From positions 1-64,000 of the forward strand of contig NZ_UFQQ01000009.1 of NCBI RefSeq assembly GCF_900218015.1: DNA of 64,000 nt, written 5' to 3'. Of this stretch, positions 27,955 to 36,624 are shown piece by piece. The position numbers and the translations under genes are program-made. The DNA comes from Rhodopseudomonas pentothenatexigens. Its GTDB lineage: Bacteria > Pseudomonadota > Alphaproteobacteria > Rhizobiales > Xanthobacteraceae. The stretch's first letter is position 1, and each line of letters opens with the position of its first letter. The notes under the pieces were generated by a model. The model saw only the letters and a program-made list of their open reading frames with translations. It did no database searches and was not told the origin of the DNA.

Positions 27955-29274
27955 CTAGTTGACACGTTCGTGCAATCGTTCGGTAACGGCCAGCGCGACC
28001 GGCTGCGCATCGGCGGCGTTCGGCGTCGTCGCCTGACGTCGCCCGAGACGGCGGACGCCGGCCAGGACGCGACGAGCGGCCATCGCCAGTTCGGAGGGCC
28101 AATTCGGCCGCATGCACGGGCGCTCGATCAATGCGTAGAACACCAGGCCGACGGCAATGCAGGCAGGGACGAGGATCGCCCAGCACAGCGCCGTTGCGAC
28201 GATCAAGGAGTCCGGCTGAAACTGGCGCTCCAGCACCGCCGCCATCGCGTGCATCAGCGGAAGATGCAGCAGATAGATCGAATAGCAGGCGCCGCCGATC
28301 AGCGCGACCCAGGGCGATGCCAGCAGCACGCGTCCGACCGGACCGCGTGCGGCTCCCAGAAACACCAGGAAAATGCAGCTCGCGCGGGCCAAGGCGTTCA
28401 GGCTGCCGGTCGCGATCGCGAGGGTGGGCTCGGAATAGCCGAATTGGATGTTCCTGAGTTCGGCGGTGCCGGTGAGCATCATCCCGATGTATCCGACCAC
28501 GAGCAGGACGTCGTAGCGTCGCCGCGGCGGCTGCTCGAACGGTCGCACGGCGACCGAATAGTCGCAAACCAGGACGCCGAGGATGAAGCCGTAACTCTCG
28601 CCGAACAGGGTATGCCGAAGCGGATGCTCGAACGGAAGCTGGTGCCGCAACGTCTCGCCGAGCACGATCAGCGCCAGCAGCGCGCAGCCGCCGAACCAAA
28701 GCCGCAGGGCGCGGTTCTTGATCGACAGATACGCCATGATCAGGAACGGAGCGAGCAGATAGAACTGCACCTCGCGTTCCAGCGTCCAGGCCGGCGGATT
28801 GAGCCGCGGGCTCTGGCCGAAAATGAGTCCGTGCGAGTAGGTCAGGCTCGCGGCCAGGCTCTGCCACAGCGGAGCCTCGGTGAAGGTGAAGTTCGGCGCG
28901 CTGACCGGGGTATAAAGGCTGAGGATGACGAAGCAGCCGATCATCACCACGAAGTACGGCGGCTCGAGTCGCAGCAGGCGCCGCCTGTAGAAGTGCGACA
29001 GCTTCGGCGGTCGCCCTGCGAGAAACGGATAGGCGATGATGTAGCCGCTGATGAAGAAGAACAGCGTCACGGCGAAGCCGGCGAACGGAAACCACGCCGT
29101 GATCGTCGCCTCGCCGGCGACCGGATCGGGCATCATCCGTCCGGCGCGCAGGCCGGAGTGGAAGAACAGGATCGGCATCACTGAGAGAAATCGAAGCCCG
29201 TCGATCTGGGGAACGTAGGCGCCGCCGGACGTCACGCGTCGCAGTCGCTGGGGCAGCTCCGACAATATGCTCAT
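27955..29274 (-). CDS. Acyltransferase family 3 (membrane O-acyltransferase)
   Basis: This 439-residue polytopic membrane protein would transfer acetyl or another acyl group to a polysaccharide. Hallmarks of the family are QIDGLRFLSVMPILFFHSG at the start (catalytic-type His in FFHSG), GFAVTLFFFISGYII, the RRRLLRLEPPYF segment, and about ten membrane helices. The start ATG 29274 was chosen over the longer frame to 29451 because the extension overlaps the upstream glycosyltransferase gene and has no membrane sequence. A basic tail follows the last helix. Confidence 0.9.
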   Translation of the reverse strand: MSILSELPQRLRRVTSGGAYVPQIDGLRFLSVMPILFFHSGLRAGRMMPDPVAGEATITAWFPFAGFAVTLFFFISGYIIAYPFLAGRPPKLSHFYRRRLLRLEPPYFVVMIGCFVILSLYTPVSAPNFTFTEAPLWQSLAASLTYSHGLIFGQSPRLNPPAWTLEREVQFYLLAPFLIMAYLSIKNRALRLWFGGCALLALIVLGETLRHQLPFEHPLRHTLFGESYGFILGVLVCDYSVAVRPFEQPPRRRYDVLLVVGYIGMMLTGTAELRNIQFGYSEPTLAIATGSLNALARASCIFLVFLGAARGPVGRVLLASPWVALIGGACYSIYLLHLPLMHAMAAVLERQFQPDSLIVATALCWAILVPACIAVGLVFYALIERPCMRPNWPSELAMAARRVLAGVRRLGRRQATTPNAADAQPVALAVTERLHERVN

Positions 29275-29320
29275 GAGGCCGTCCGCTTGCTGTATTCGTG
29301 CCGTTCCGAGAGCGAGCCGC

Positions 29321-30577
29321 TCAGCGCGGGCTGAGCGCGGGAAGATCGACCCGGCCGTGCCGCGCGTCCCTGCGCTGGTCCGCGCGCACCGAGCCGATGA
29401 TCGCGTCGAACCGGTCGGCGATCTTGCCGATGTCGAAGCTGCGCTCGGCATAGGTGCGGCCGTTGGCGCCGAAGGCGGTGCGGCGGTCGGGATCGTCGAG
29501 CAAGGTGTTGATCGCGCCGACGAAGCCGGCGACGTCTCCGACGGGCACCGCGTAGCCGGCGTTGGCCCGCTGAATGGTGCGCGACGCGAGATTCGCGGGC
29601 GGGGCGCTCAGCACGATCGATCGTCCGGAGCACAGATAGCTGAGCACCTTGGAGGGGACAGAGAACGTCCCGGCGTCGCTTTCCAGGATGGCGATCAGCA
29701 CGTCGGCGCTGCCGAGCACGTCGGAGTACGATTTGAAATCCTGGAACGGCAGGACCAGCAGCGGCGCGCCGGGCAGCTCGGCGGCTTGCTGCGCCAGCCA
29801 GTCGGCGTGTCGTCCTTCCGAGGTCACGACCATCCGCGTGTGCGGGCGCAACGCGATCGATTTCGCCACCTCGAGGATCAGCGCCGGATCGTGCTTCAAT
29901 CCGATCGTGCCGGTGTACAGCACGACGTCACAATCATCCAGGCCGTGACGACGGGACCAGTCGTTGCTCTTCGGCCGCGGCGAGATCTCGTCGAGAGGCG
30001 CCCAGTTCTCGACGGTGTGAATGCGCCGGCCGTCGACGCCGAACTCGGCTTCGAGCGTGTGCCGAAAATCGTCGGCGATCACCACGATCGCGGAGCTGCG
30101 CGCCGCGGCCTTGCGCTCCAGCATTTGATAGTATCGACCGATCAGCCGGCCGGCCATGCCGAGACGCTCGCCGAGCAGGTCGCCGATCGCCTTGCTGTAG
30201 ATGTCCTGCTGCCAGAACACGAACGGCCGCCGCTGCCGGTCGCAAAGCGTCACCACCGCGTCGAGGGCGTCGATCGGCAGATTGCAGCCGATCACGATGT
30301 CCGGCTCGAACTCGCCGATCCGCTGCGCGATCAGCCGCCCGACGCGGATCTCCTGAAAGCGCCGCTTCACCAGGCCGTATTTCGAGAACGGCTTGCCGAG
30401 GCTCAGCGGCGTGATCTCCAGCGTCGGCGGATCGCCGGGGCCGAGCTGCAGGCTGCCTTTCGGGGTCTGAAAGTCGGAAAAATACGCGTGCACCACGCGA
30501 TTGCCGCGCCGCGCCAACTCGCGGCTGAGCTGGACCTGAAACGGATGACCGGAATATTCACAGACGTAGATACGCAT
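29321..30577 (-). CDS. Glycosyltransferase family 4
   Basis: This is a 418-residue GT-B glycosyltransferase that uses an activated sugar to extend a polysaccharide repeat unit. It shows an N-terminal Rossmann half (MRIYVCEYSGHPFQVQLSRE), FEPDIVIGCNLP, the linker LYTGTIGLKHDP, and the donor-site region ESDAGTFSVPSKVLSYLCSGRSIV (Glu and PSK as in WbuB/GT4 enzymes). ATG 30577 follows a purine-rich site (GACGGGGCAAG); the frame to 30928 overlaps the epimerase gene and is not coding. It probably forms one transcript with the epimerase upstream and the acyltransferase downstream. Confidence 0.9.
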   Translation of the reverse strand: MRIYVCEYSGHPFQVQLSRELARRGNRVVHAYFSDFQTPKGSLQLGPGDPPTLEITPLSLGKPFSKYGLVKRRFQEIRVGRLIAQRIGEFEPDIVIGCNLPIDALDAVVTLCDRQRRPFVFWQQDIYSKAIGDLLGERLGMAGRLIGRYYQMLERKAAARSSAIVVIADDFRHTLEAEFGVDGRRIHTVENWAPLDEISPRPKSNDWSRRHGLDDCDVVLYTGTIGLKHDPALILEVAKSIALRPHTRMVVTSEGRHADWLAQQAAELPGAPLLVLPFQDFKSYSDVLGSADVLIAILESDAGTFSVPSKVLSYLCSGRSIVLSAPPANLASRTIQRANAGYAVPVGDVAGFVGAINTLLDDPDRRTAFGANGRTYAERSFDIGKIADRFDAIIGSVRADQRRDARHGRVDLPALSPR

Positions 30578-30621
30578 GCACTTGCCCCGTCCACCGGCCG
30601 GTTTGAAGGATGTCGCGGCGG

Positions 30622-31608
30622 TCAGGCCGCCATGCTGTTGACGCTCGAGGTCGCATGCACCTGCGCCTCGATCCACTGGTAGGTCTTCTCCAGTCCGACG
30701 ATCAGCGGCGCCGACGGCTCCCAATCGAGCACACGCCGGATCAGTTGGTTGTCGGAGTTGCGGCCGCGCACCCCGGTCGGACCCGGAATGTGGCGCTTGT
30801 GCAGGGTCTTGCCCGCGATCGCCATCGCCATGTCGGCGAGCTGATTGATGCTGACCATTTCCTCGGATCCGATATTGACGGGCCCGAGATAGTTCGAACG
30901 GGTCAGCTTGAGCACGCCGGCCAGGCATTCGTCGATATACAGGAACGAGCGGGTCTGCTCGCCGTCGCCCCAGATCTCGATCTCGTCGCCGTCGCGGGCG
31001 GCGGCGACCTTGCGGCAGATCGCCGCCGGCGCTTTCTCGCGACCGCCGGTCCAGGTGCCGAGCGGTCCGAAGATGTTGTGGAAGCGTGCGATCCGCACCT
31101 CGAGACCGAGGTTGCGATGATAGGCGAGATACAGCCGCTCGCTGAACAGTTTCTCCCAGCCGTATTCGCTGTCGGGATTGGCCGGATAGGCGCTGGACTC
31201 GGCGGTGATCGGCGCCAGCGGATCGCGCTGATTGTGATCCGGATAGATGCAGGCCGAAGACGAGTAGAAAATCCGCCGGCAGTTGCGCTTGCTGGCCGCA
31301 TCGAGGATGTTCAGGTTGATCATCGCCGAATTGTGCAGAACGTGGGCGTCGTTCTCGCCGGTGAAGATGTAGCCGGCTCCGCCCATGTCGGCGGCGAGCT
31401 GGTAGATCTCGTCGAACCTGCCGTCAATGATGGCGCGGCAATTGGCAGGGTCGCGCAGATCGGCGATGGCGAAATCGTCGGCATCGGTGGTGTTGTACTC
31501 GGGATATTTCAGGTCCGCGCCGCGAACCCAGAACCCTTCACGTTTGAGTTCCGTGACGAGGTGGTTGCCGATAAAGCCGCCGGCGCCGCAAACAAGAGCT
31601 CGCTTCAT
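30622..31608 (-). CDS. GDP-mannose 3,5-epimerase-like NAD-dependent epimerase
   Basis: The product is a 328-residue extended SDR. The NAD site is GAGGFIGNHL (8-17). Active-site residues match GDP-mannose 3,5-epimerase (GME): Cys120 in SSSACIYPD, Tyr149 and Lys153 in EYGWEK, Lys192 in GGREKAPAA, and the Arg of the GVRGRNSDN motif. The stretch from RFHNIFGPLGTW to IPGPTGVRGRNSDN closely follows the plant GME pattern as I know it. GME makes GDP-L-galactose (and L-gulose) from GDP-mannose, so an L-sugar in the polysaccharide is implied. ATG 31608 starts at the NAD motif; upstream is the AT-rich divergent promoter shared with the flippase. Confidence 0.85.
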   Translation of the reverse strand: MKRALVCGAGGFIGNHLVTELKREGFWVRGADLKYPEYNTTDADDFAIADLRDPANCRAIIDGRFDEIYQLAADMGGAGYIFTGENDAHVLHNSAMINLNILDAASKRNCRRIFYSSSACIYPDHNQRDPLAPITAESSAYPANPDSEYGWEKLFSERLYLAYHRNLGLEVRIARFHNIFGPLGTWTGGREKAPAAICRKVAAARDGDEIEIWGDGEQTRSFLYIDECLAGVLKLTRSNYLGPVNIGSEEMVSINQLADMAMAIAGKTLHKRHIPGPTGVRGRNSDNQLIRRVLDWEPSAPLIVGLEKTYQWIEAQVHATSSVNSMAA

Positions 31609-31657
31609 TGAACCACCCCTCACCATTCGCACGCGACGCTATCAATTGGTGAACATC

Positions 31658-31665
31658 ACGTTATC
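31658..31665. promoter_or_regulatory. GATAACGTTATC-type half motif
   Basis: Exact ACGTTATC between the divergent epimerase and flippase genes, about 50 bases before the epimerase ATG. Confidence 0.4.
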
Positions 31666-31726
31666 ATGCGATGCGATATACTAGTTATTATAACTCGGCG
31701 CAAGCGCATTCCGGATGCAAGAAACA

Positions 31727-31748
31727 GCCGCCGTGCGGCAGTTTTTTT
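31727..31748 (+). terminator. Intrinsic terminator in the flippase leader
   Basis: A GCCGC-CGT-GCGGC hairpin (31727-31739) is followed by AG and seven T residues (31742-31748), a textbook rho-independent terminator on the + strand. It ends no gene seen in the window. It lies 60-70 bases downstream of -10-like sequences and 174 bases before the flippase ATG, so it would make either an attenuator or a short free RNA. Confidence 0.6.
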
Positions 31749-31921
31749 GAGCTGTCGCACATCGTTTGTCGTATCACCGAACTGTCTTTTTGGTATCATT
31801 CGTTTGTCGTGATGATATCGTCAAACGGAGGGCCGCGCCGACCCGAACCCGCGTGCGGCGCCTGTGCCGTGGCGCCTGCCCGACAACAGGCGGAGTCGGA
31901 TCACAATTGGCGAGGGGCTCG

Positions 31922-33271
31922 ATGGGCGCGCGCGGCTTTCGCCTCGGCAACAGCAAGGAGCCGGTCAGGGAGCATGCCCAAGCGCCGGAGGCGGCTCGGA
32001 AGCAATGGCGACGGGTCGCCAATGTCGGGTTGCTGGTCGGCGGCTACGGCATCGGCCAGGGCGCGATCTTCGCGGTGCAGACATGGCTGTTCGCGCAGGG
32101 CAAGTTCGATCTGCTGTCGGCATTCGGCACGCATTTCTCGTTCCTGATGCTCGGCATCTTCGTAATCGACGCCGGTTCCACCACCACGCTGGCGCGGCAG
32201 GTCGCGAGATTGCCCGCCGACGGATCGCGCACCGCGATTTGGCGGTTGTTTTGGGACACCGCGGTGGTTCGGCTGTCGACAGCGGTCGTCATGGCTGCCG
32301 GCGCATTGATGGTGGCGCTGCTGCCGATCTCGGATCCGCTTTCTCGGACCTATCTACTGGCGAGCGTCCCGGGCCTGCTGATCTGGTCGGCGAACGCGGT
32401 CGGAATGCTCGACGGCCTGAAGCTCAGCGGGCTGAGCGGCCTGACCGGCGCGATCGCCTTCGCGACCTCGGCGTTCGCACTCGCCTTGACGGCGGATGCT
32501 TCGCCGGAGACGGCGGGCTTCGTTCTCGGCGCTGCGTTCTCGCTCGGTCACGCCGTGACCGTGCTTGCACAATGGATCGTGCTGATACGCCTCGGCCGCG
32601 GTCCGCGCTGGAGCCGGCCCTGCCGCGAGGGCGTGGTCCGGTCCGCCAGGGACGGTTTCGCACTGCTGCTGCAATTCATCCCCGGCCAGCTCATCCTGCG
32701 CGCCCAGCTGCTGCTGAGCGCCACGTTTCTCGGCACCGAAGCGACGGCGCTGTTCATCTACGCCAAGCAGATCGTGGTCGCGATGACGATGCTGGTCGGA
32801 TTCGTCACCCGCGTGGACTTTCCGGCACTGGTCGAGCGCGCCGCAGCGTGCGAGCATCTCGGTCTGTCCGCTATTCTTCGCTCGCAGGTCACGTCGATCG
32901 TTTCGGCGGTGACGCTCGCGCTGGGAACGCTGCTGGCCTGCCTGGCGGCACTGACCGTTCCGCAGTACGGCTTCAGCAACGCCGCGCATCTGCTGGCGGC
33001 CTATTCACCGTCGATCGTGACGATCTCGGCGTTGCTGATCATGATCCAGGGGATGGCGGCGATGGCCGACTACGCCGCCAGCGCCAAGATCGTAGCTGTC
33101 AGCACGCTGGTCGGAATCGCCGTCAGCTACGCGATGATCGGACCCTGCGGCATCTACGCCTTCGTGATCGGCGAAATGAGTTTCCATCTGCTCGGTTCCG
33201 CTCTGATGTATCTCCACCTGCGCCGCCGGGCGTTCGCGGCGGCGGCGAAGCCGGTCCACCACCCCGCCTGA
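31922..33271 (+). CDS. Wzx-type polysaccharide flippase
   Basis: This 449-residue polytopic membrane protein (about 12 helices) is of the MOP/oligosaccharide flippase type that moves lipid-linked repeat units across the inner membrane. Typical sequence includes VGGYGIGQGAIFAVQTWLF, FVIDAGSTTTLARQVAR, FIPGQLILRAQLLLSATFLG and the late amphipathic helices. ATG 31922 follows GAGGGG at ideal spacing; the longer frame to 31766 crosses the leader. The methyltransferase gene follows 13 bases after the stop. Confidence 0.85.
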   Translation: MGARGFRLGNSKEPVREHAQAPEAARKQWRRVANVGLLVGGYGIGQGAIFAVQTWLFAQGKFDLLSAFGTHFSFLMLGIFVIDAGSTTTLARQVARLPADGSRTAIWRLFWDTAVVRLSTAVVMAAGALMVALLPISDPLSRTYLLASVPGLLIWSANAVGMLDGLKLSGLSGLTGAIAFATSAFALALTADASPETAGFVLGAAFSLGHAVTVLAQWIVLIRLGRGPRWSRPCREGVVRSARDGFALLLQFIPGQLILRAQLLLSATFLGTEATALFIYAKQIVVAMTMLVGFVTRVDFPALVERAAACEHLGLSAILRSQVTSIVSAVTLALGTLLACLAALTVPQYGFSNAAHLLAAYSPSIVTISALLIMIQGMAAMADYAASAKIVAVSTLVGIAVSYAMIGPCGIYAFVIGEMSFHLLGSALMYLHLRRRAFAAAAKPVHHPA

Positions 33272-33284
33272 GGCCTCGAAGAGA

Positions 33285-34046
33285 ATGACGATGCAGGTCA
33301 CCGCCAGACATCTGATCCATCGCACCGCCAAGGAAGTCGTCCGCCATGCGCTGACCCGGCTCGCCATGCACCGGCTGGTCGATGGCGTTCGGAGCGCCAA
33401 GGGCTTCTCGGTCGGGCACTTCCGCAACGGGACGCTGGCCGCGCGGTTCGGCGAGATCTACGACGTCGGGCTGTGGACCGGCGGCACCGGCGACGTGCCG
33501 CTGTCCGGCACCGGCTCGACGCTCGCCGCGACCAGGAGCGTGCGCGAAGGACTGCCTTCGCTGCTCGGAGCCATCGGAGCGGAGACCCTGCTCGATGTCG
33601 GCTGCGGCGACCTGACCTGGATGAGCACGATCGACCTCGGCATCGACTACATCGGCGTCGACGTGGTCGAGAGCGTGGTCAGGCGCAACATCGAAATGCA
33701 TGGCTCGGCGCGGCGGCGCTTCTACTGCCGCGATGCCATGATCGGGGAGTTGCCCGACGCCGACACCGTGCTGTGCCGCGAGGTGCTGTTTCACCTCGGC
33801 TTCGCCGAGATCGCGGCCGTGCTGCGAAACGTTGGGGCGAAGCCGCGACGATGGCTGATCGCCACGACCGACGCCTCGACACTGTTCAACGCCGACATCC
33901 GCTGCGGCGACTACCGCGTGCTCAACTTGCAGCTGGCGCCGTTCCGGTTTCCCGAACCGGACCATTGGCTCGACGATTCCGCACAGATCCCCGGTCGGCG
34001 GCTGGCGGTGTGGTCGTTCGATCGACTGCCGGTCTGCAGCCGCTGA
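33285..34046 (+). CDS. Class I SAM-dependent methyltransferase
   Basis: The product is 253 residues. The SAM-binding glycine loop TLLDVGCGDLTWM (about 101-113), an acidic YIGVDVV and a post-loop DADTVLCREVLFHLGF are visible, as in small-molecule and sugar methyltransferases. It is close behind the flippase and likely cotranscribed, so a polysaccharide-modifying role is plausible. Substrate unknown. It converges on the carbamoyltransferase gene; the 128-base gap between them has no clear terminator. Confidence 0.8.
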   Translation: MTMQVTARHLIHRTAKEVVRHALTRLAMHRLVDGVRSAKGFSVGHFRNGTLAARFGEIYDVGLWTGGTGDVPLSGTGSTLAATRSVREGLPSLLGAIGAETLLDVGCGDLTWMSTIDLGIDYIGVDVVESVVRRNIEMHGSARRRFYCRDAMIGELPDADTVLCREVLFHLGFAEIAAVLRNVGAKPRRWLIATTDASTLFNADIRCGDYRVLNLQLAPFRFPEPDHWLDDSAQIPGRRLAVWSFDRLPVCSR

Positions 34047-34174
34047 GCCGCGCCGGCGACTTTTCTGCGGATCAGGACCGTTCTGCGTTCGATGGAATCG
34101 GGACCGATGCTGGGGGGACACGCGCCAGGAGAACTTGGTAGCGATCTCGCTGCGGCCGATCGATGGGAGGGCGG

Positions 34175-36016
34175 TTAGTCCAGCTCGAACGCGGTCTCGT
34201 AATTCAGCTTCAGTTTCGGATCCTGATCCGGCTTGCGCAGAATGCAGTTTCCCACCACCAGCAGTTCGATCTCGCTGCCCATGAAGCAGCGAAACGCATC
34301 CTCGGGCGAGCACACGATCGGCTCGCCGCGTACGTTGAAGCTGGTGTTGACCAGAACAGGGCACCCGGTGCGCTCCTTGAAGCGCGAGATCAACCGGTGA
34401 TAACGGGGATTGGTCTCCTTGTGCACCGTCTGAATTCGCGCCGAATAATCGACATGAGTGACGGCCGGAATGGTCGAGCGGGGCACGTTGAGCTTGTCGA
34501 TGCCGAACAGCGCTTTCTCCTCCTCGCTCATGGTCTTGCGATGGCGCGCGGCGACGTCGGCGACCATCAGCATATACGGGCTGTCGTCGTCGTAGTCGAA
34601 CCAGTCCTGGACGTCCTCGCGCAGCACCGAAGGCGCGAACGGGCGAAACGATTCGCGGTACTTCACTTTCAGGTTCAGGGTCTTCTGCATCGTCGGGCTG
34701 CGCGGATCGCCGAGAATGGAGCGGCCGCCGAGCGCGCGCGGGCCGAACTCCATGCGTCCTTGCATCCACCCGACCGCCTTCTCGTCGATCAGCGCCTGAA
34801 CCGTTTCGTCGATCAGTGCGTCGTCGTCCAGCACGGTGAACCGTCCGCCGACGCTGCTGAGCCGCGTTTCGATCTCGGGTTGGCTGAACCCGGGGCCGAG
34901 ATAACTCCCGGACATTGCGTCGAGCTCGTTCGTGACGACCCGCGGCTTCTCGAAATTGCCGTGATAGGCAGCGAGCGCCGCGCCGAGCGCGCCGCCGGCG
35001 TCACCCGCCGCCGGCTGCACCCAGATGTCCGAAAAAATGCCTTCGCGCCAGACCTTGCCGTTCGCAACGCAGTTGAGCGCGACGCCGCCGGCGAGACACA
35101 GCTTCGACAGGCCGTATTCCCGGCGCAGCGAGCGGCACAGCCGCAGCACGATCTCCTCGGTGACGGCCTGCACCGACGCCGCCACGTCCATGTGGAATTG
35201 CGTCAGCGGCTGATCCGCCGAACGCACCGGCGCGCCGAACAGCGCCGCGAAACGGTCGTTCGACATCGTCAGGCCGGTGCAGTAGTTGAAGTAGTCCTGG
35301 TTCAGCCTGAACGAGCCGTCGTCCTTCACGTCGACGACGTTCGACATGATGGTGTCGACGAAGCGCGGCTCGCCATAGGGCGCGAGACCCATCACCTTGT
35401 ACTCGCCGGAGTTGACCTTGAAGCCGGTGTAGTAGGTGAAGGCCGAATACAGCAGCCCGAGCGAGTGCGGGAAGTGAATTTCCTTGGTGACTTCGATCCT
35501 GTGGTCGTGGCCGATCGCGACCGACGTGGTCGGCCACTCGCCGACGCCGTCCATGGTGAGGACCAGCGCCTCGCGGAACGGCGAGGGATAGAATGCGCTC
35601 GCGGCGTGGCTGAGATGATGCTCCGAGAACAGCAGCTTGCCGTCCAGAACGTCGGCGGGAAGCGCGTCGCGCCTGCGCAGCTGCTCGCTGAGCAGCCGCT
35701 TTTGCATCAGCTTTTCCTTCATCCACAGCGGCATCGCCATCCGGAACGACTCGAAGCCGCGCGGCGCGAAGGCGACGTAGGTCTCGATCAGGCGCTCGAA
35801 CTTCAGGAACGGCTTTTCGTAGAAAGCGACGTAGTCGACGTCGGTCAGCGACAGGCCGGCCGCGTCGAGGCAATAGGCGACGGCGTGGTCGGGAAAACCA
35901 GAATCGTGCTTCTTGCGCGTGAAGCGCTCCTCCTGTGCCGCCGCCACGATGTGTCCGTCGACCACCAGGGCGGCGGCGGAGTCGTGATAGTAGGCGGAAA
36001 TGCCGAGCACGCGCAT
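34175..36016 (-). CDS. Carbamoyltransferase (NodU/TobZ type)
   Basis: This 613-residue O-carbamoyltransferase would transfer a carbamoyl group, made from carbamoyl phosphate and ATP, to a hydroxyl of a sugar. The N-terminal Kae1-like domain has MRVLGISAYYHDSAAALVVDG, the metal-binding HHLSHAASAF, MDGVGEW and the AGGVALNCVANG nucleotide loop. The C-terminal domain has GRMEFGPRALGGRSILGDPR and NTSFNVRGEPIVCSPEDA. Full length. It begins a gene set with DUF5989, SxtJ and SGNH proteins that is common in polysaccharide loci. Confidence 0.93.
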   Translation of the reverse strand: MRVLGISAYYHDSAAALVVDGHIVAAAQEERFTRKKHDSGFPDHAVAYCLDAAGLSLTDVDYVAFYEKPFLKFERLIETYVAFAPRGFESFRMAMPLWMKEKLMQKRLLSEQLRRRDALPADVLDGKLLFSEHHLSHAASAFYPSPFREALVLTMDGVGEWPTTSVAIGHDHRIEVTKEIHFPHSLGLLYSAFTYYTGFKVNSGEYKVMGLAPYGEPRFVDTIMSNVVDVKDDGSFRLNQDYFNYCTGLTMSNDRFAALFGAPVRSADQPLTQFHMDVAASVQAVTEEIVLRLCRSLRREYGLSKLCLAGGVALNCVANGKVWREGIFSDIWVQPAAGDAGGALGAALAAYHGNFEKPRVVTNELDAMSGSYLGPGFSQPEIETRLSSVGGRFTVLDDDALIDETVQALIDEKAVGWMQGRMEFGPRALGGRSILGDPRSPTMQKTLNLKVKYRESFRPFAPSVLREDVQDWFDYDDDSPYMLMVADVAARHRKTMSEEEKALFGIDKLNVPRSTIPAVTHVDYSARIQTVHKETNPRYHRLISRFKERTGCPVLVNTSFNVRGEPIVCSPEDAFRCFMGSEIELLVVGNCILRKPDQDPKLKLNYETAFELD

Positions 36017-36029
36017 GAGATCATCGCCC

Positions 36030-36182
36030 TCAGAAGAGCGTGTAGATGAAGGGCGCGATCGCCGATCCCTGAGTCAGGATCAGCAGGCCGCCGAACACGA
36101 TGGCCATGACGACGATCGGTGCCAGGAAGAACTTGCGCCGAACTTTCATGAAGGCCCACAATTCGCCGATCAAGCTCGCCAT
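36030..36182 (-). CDS. DUF5989 small membrane protein
   Basis: This 50-residue protein (MASLIGELWAFMKVRRKFFL, then a hydrophobic helix, ending SAIAPFIYTLF) matches the DUF5989 pattern: an N-terminal amphipathic WxFM, a basic RRK, a Pro-containing membrane helix and a closing APFIYTLF. It lies 13 bases upstream of the carbamoyltransferase and 7 bases from the SxtJ-like gene, in the same direction. Function unknown. Its constant company with NodU-type carbamoyltransferases suggests a membrane adaptor for that enzyme (inference). Confidence 0.85.
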   Translation of the reverse strand: MASLIGELWAFMKVRRKFFLAPIVVMAIVFGGLLILTQGSAIAPFIYTLF

Positions 36183-36189
36183 GACTGCC

Positions 36190-36624
36190 TCAGAACTGGT
36201 TTTGGAAAGTGGCTGGTTTCGGCCCCGGCGGATCGCGAGCGATCCAGTAGGTGGTCGCTTCGGGGTCGAAAGCGAGGTTCAGCGGCCGCTTGCCGCGCAG
36301 CCGCATCACCATCGCCGTCGGCGTCACGACGCCGAAGAAGATCAGCCCCATCACCAGGGGACTGACGATCTTGTGCAGCAGCAGGCCGAACCTGAACCAG
36401 AGCCGGTTGAACGGGCCTAGCAGCCGCGGCGCGATCAGCGTCACCGCCACAGTTGCGGCCGAGGCACCGAGCCAGACCGACATCCACAGGTCGAGACCGT
36501 GGCGGAAGCGCAGCAGCCCGAGGATCAGGAACACCGCGGCGAACACGAAGCCGAAGCTGCGGTTCGAGCCGATGCGGACGTCGTCCGCCCGCTTCAGGGT
36601 CTCGTGGAAGCGATTGCTGCTCAT
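36190..36624 (-). CDS. SxtJ-family membrane protein
   Basis: The product is 144 residues with three to four membrane helices (FGFVFAAVFLILGLLRF; LWMSVWLGASAATVAVTLIA; KIVSPLVMGLIFFGVVTPTAMVMRL) and a short C-terminal tail (ATTYWIARDPP) typical of the SxtJ family. SxtJ is named from the saxitoxin cluster, where it also accompanies a carbamoyltransferase. The start overlaps the stop of the SGNH gene (4 bases), so the two are coupled. Molecular role unknown. Confidence 0.8.
   Translation of the reverse strand: MSSNRFHETLKRADDVRIGSNRSFGFVFAAVFLILGLLRFRHGLDLWMSVWLGASAATVAVTLIAPRLLGPFNRLWFRFGLLLHKIVSPLVMGLIFFGVVTPTAMVMRLRGKRPLNLAFDPEATTYWIARDPPGPKPATFQNQF

Larger units (their letters stand above)
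31612..31921. promoter_or_regulatory. Divergent epimerase/flippase control region
   Basis: This gap of about 310 bases is AT-rich near 31640-31700. From left it holds a motif copy (ACGTTATC, 31658-31665), -10-like sequences (GATATACT, TTATTATAAC at 31675-31693), two small dyads and an intrinsic terminator on the + strand (31727-31748). A long 5' leader then runs up to the flippase start. Open frames here lack coding character. Confidence 0.5.

Noticed and set aside
27559..29184. A 541-codon + strand frame
   Set aside because: Antisense to the acyltransferase and FkbM genes; no recognisable domain.
34163..36049. A 628-codon + strand frame across the carbamoyltransferase
   Set aside because: Exact shadow of a clearly recognised gene on the other strand.
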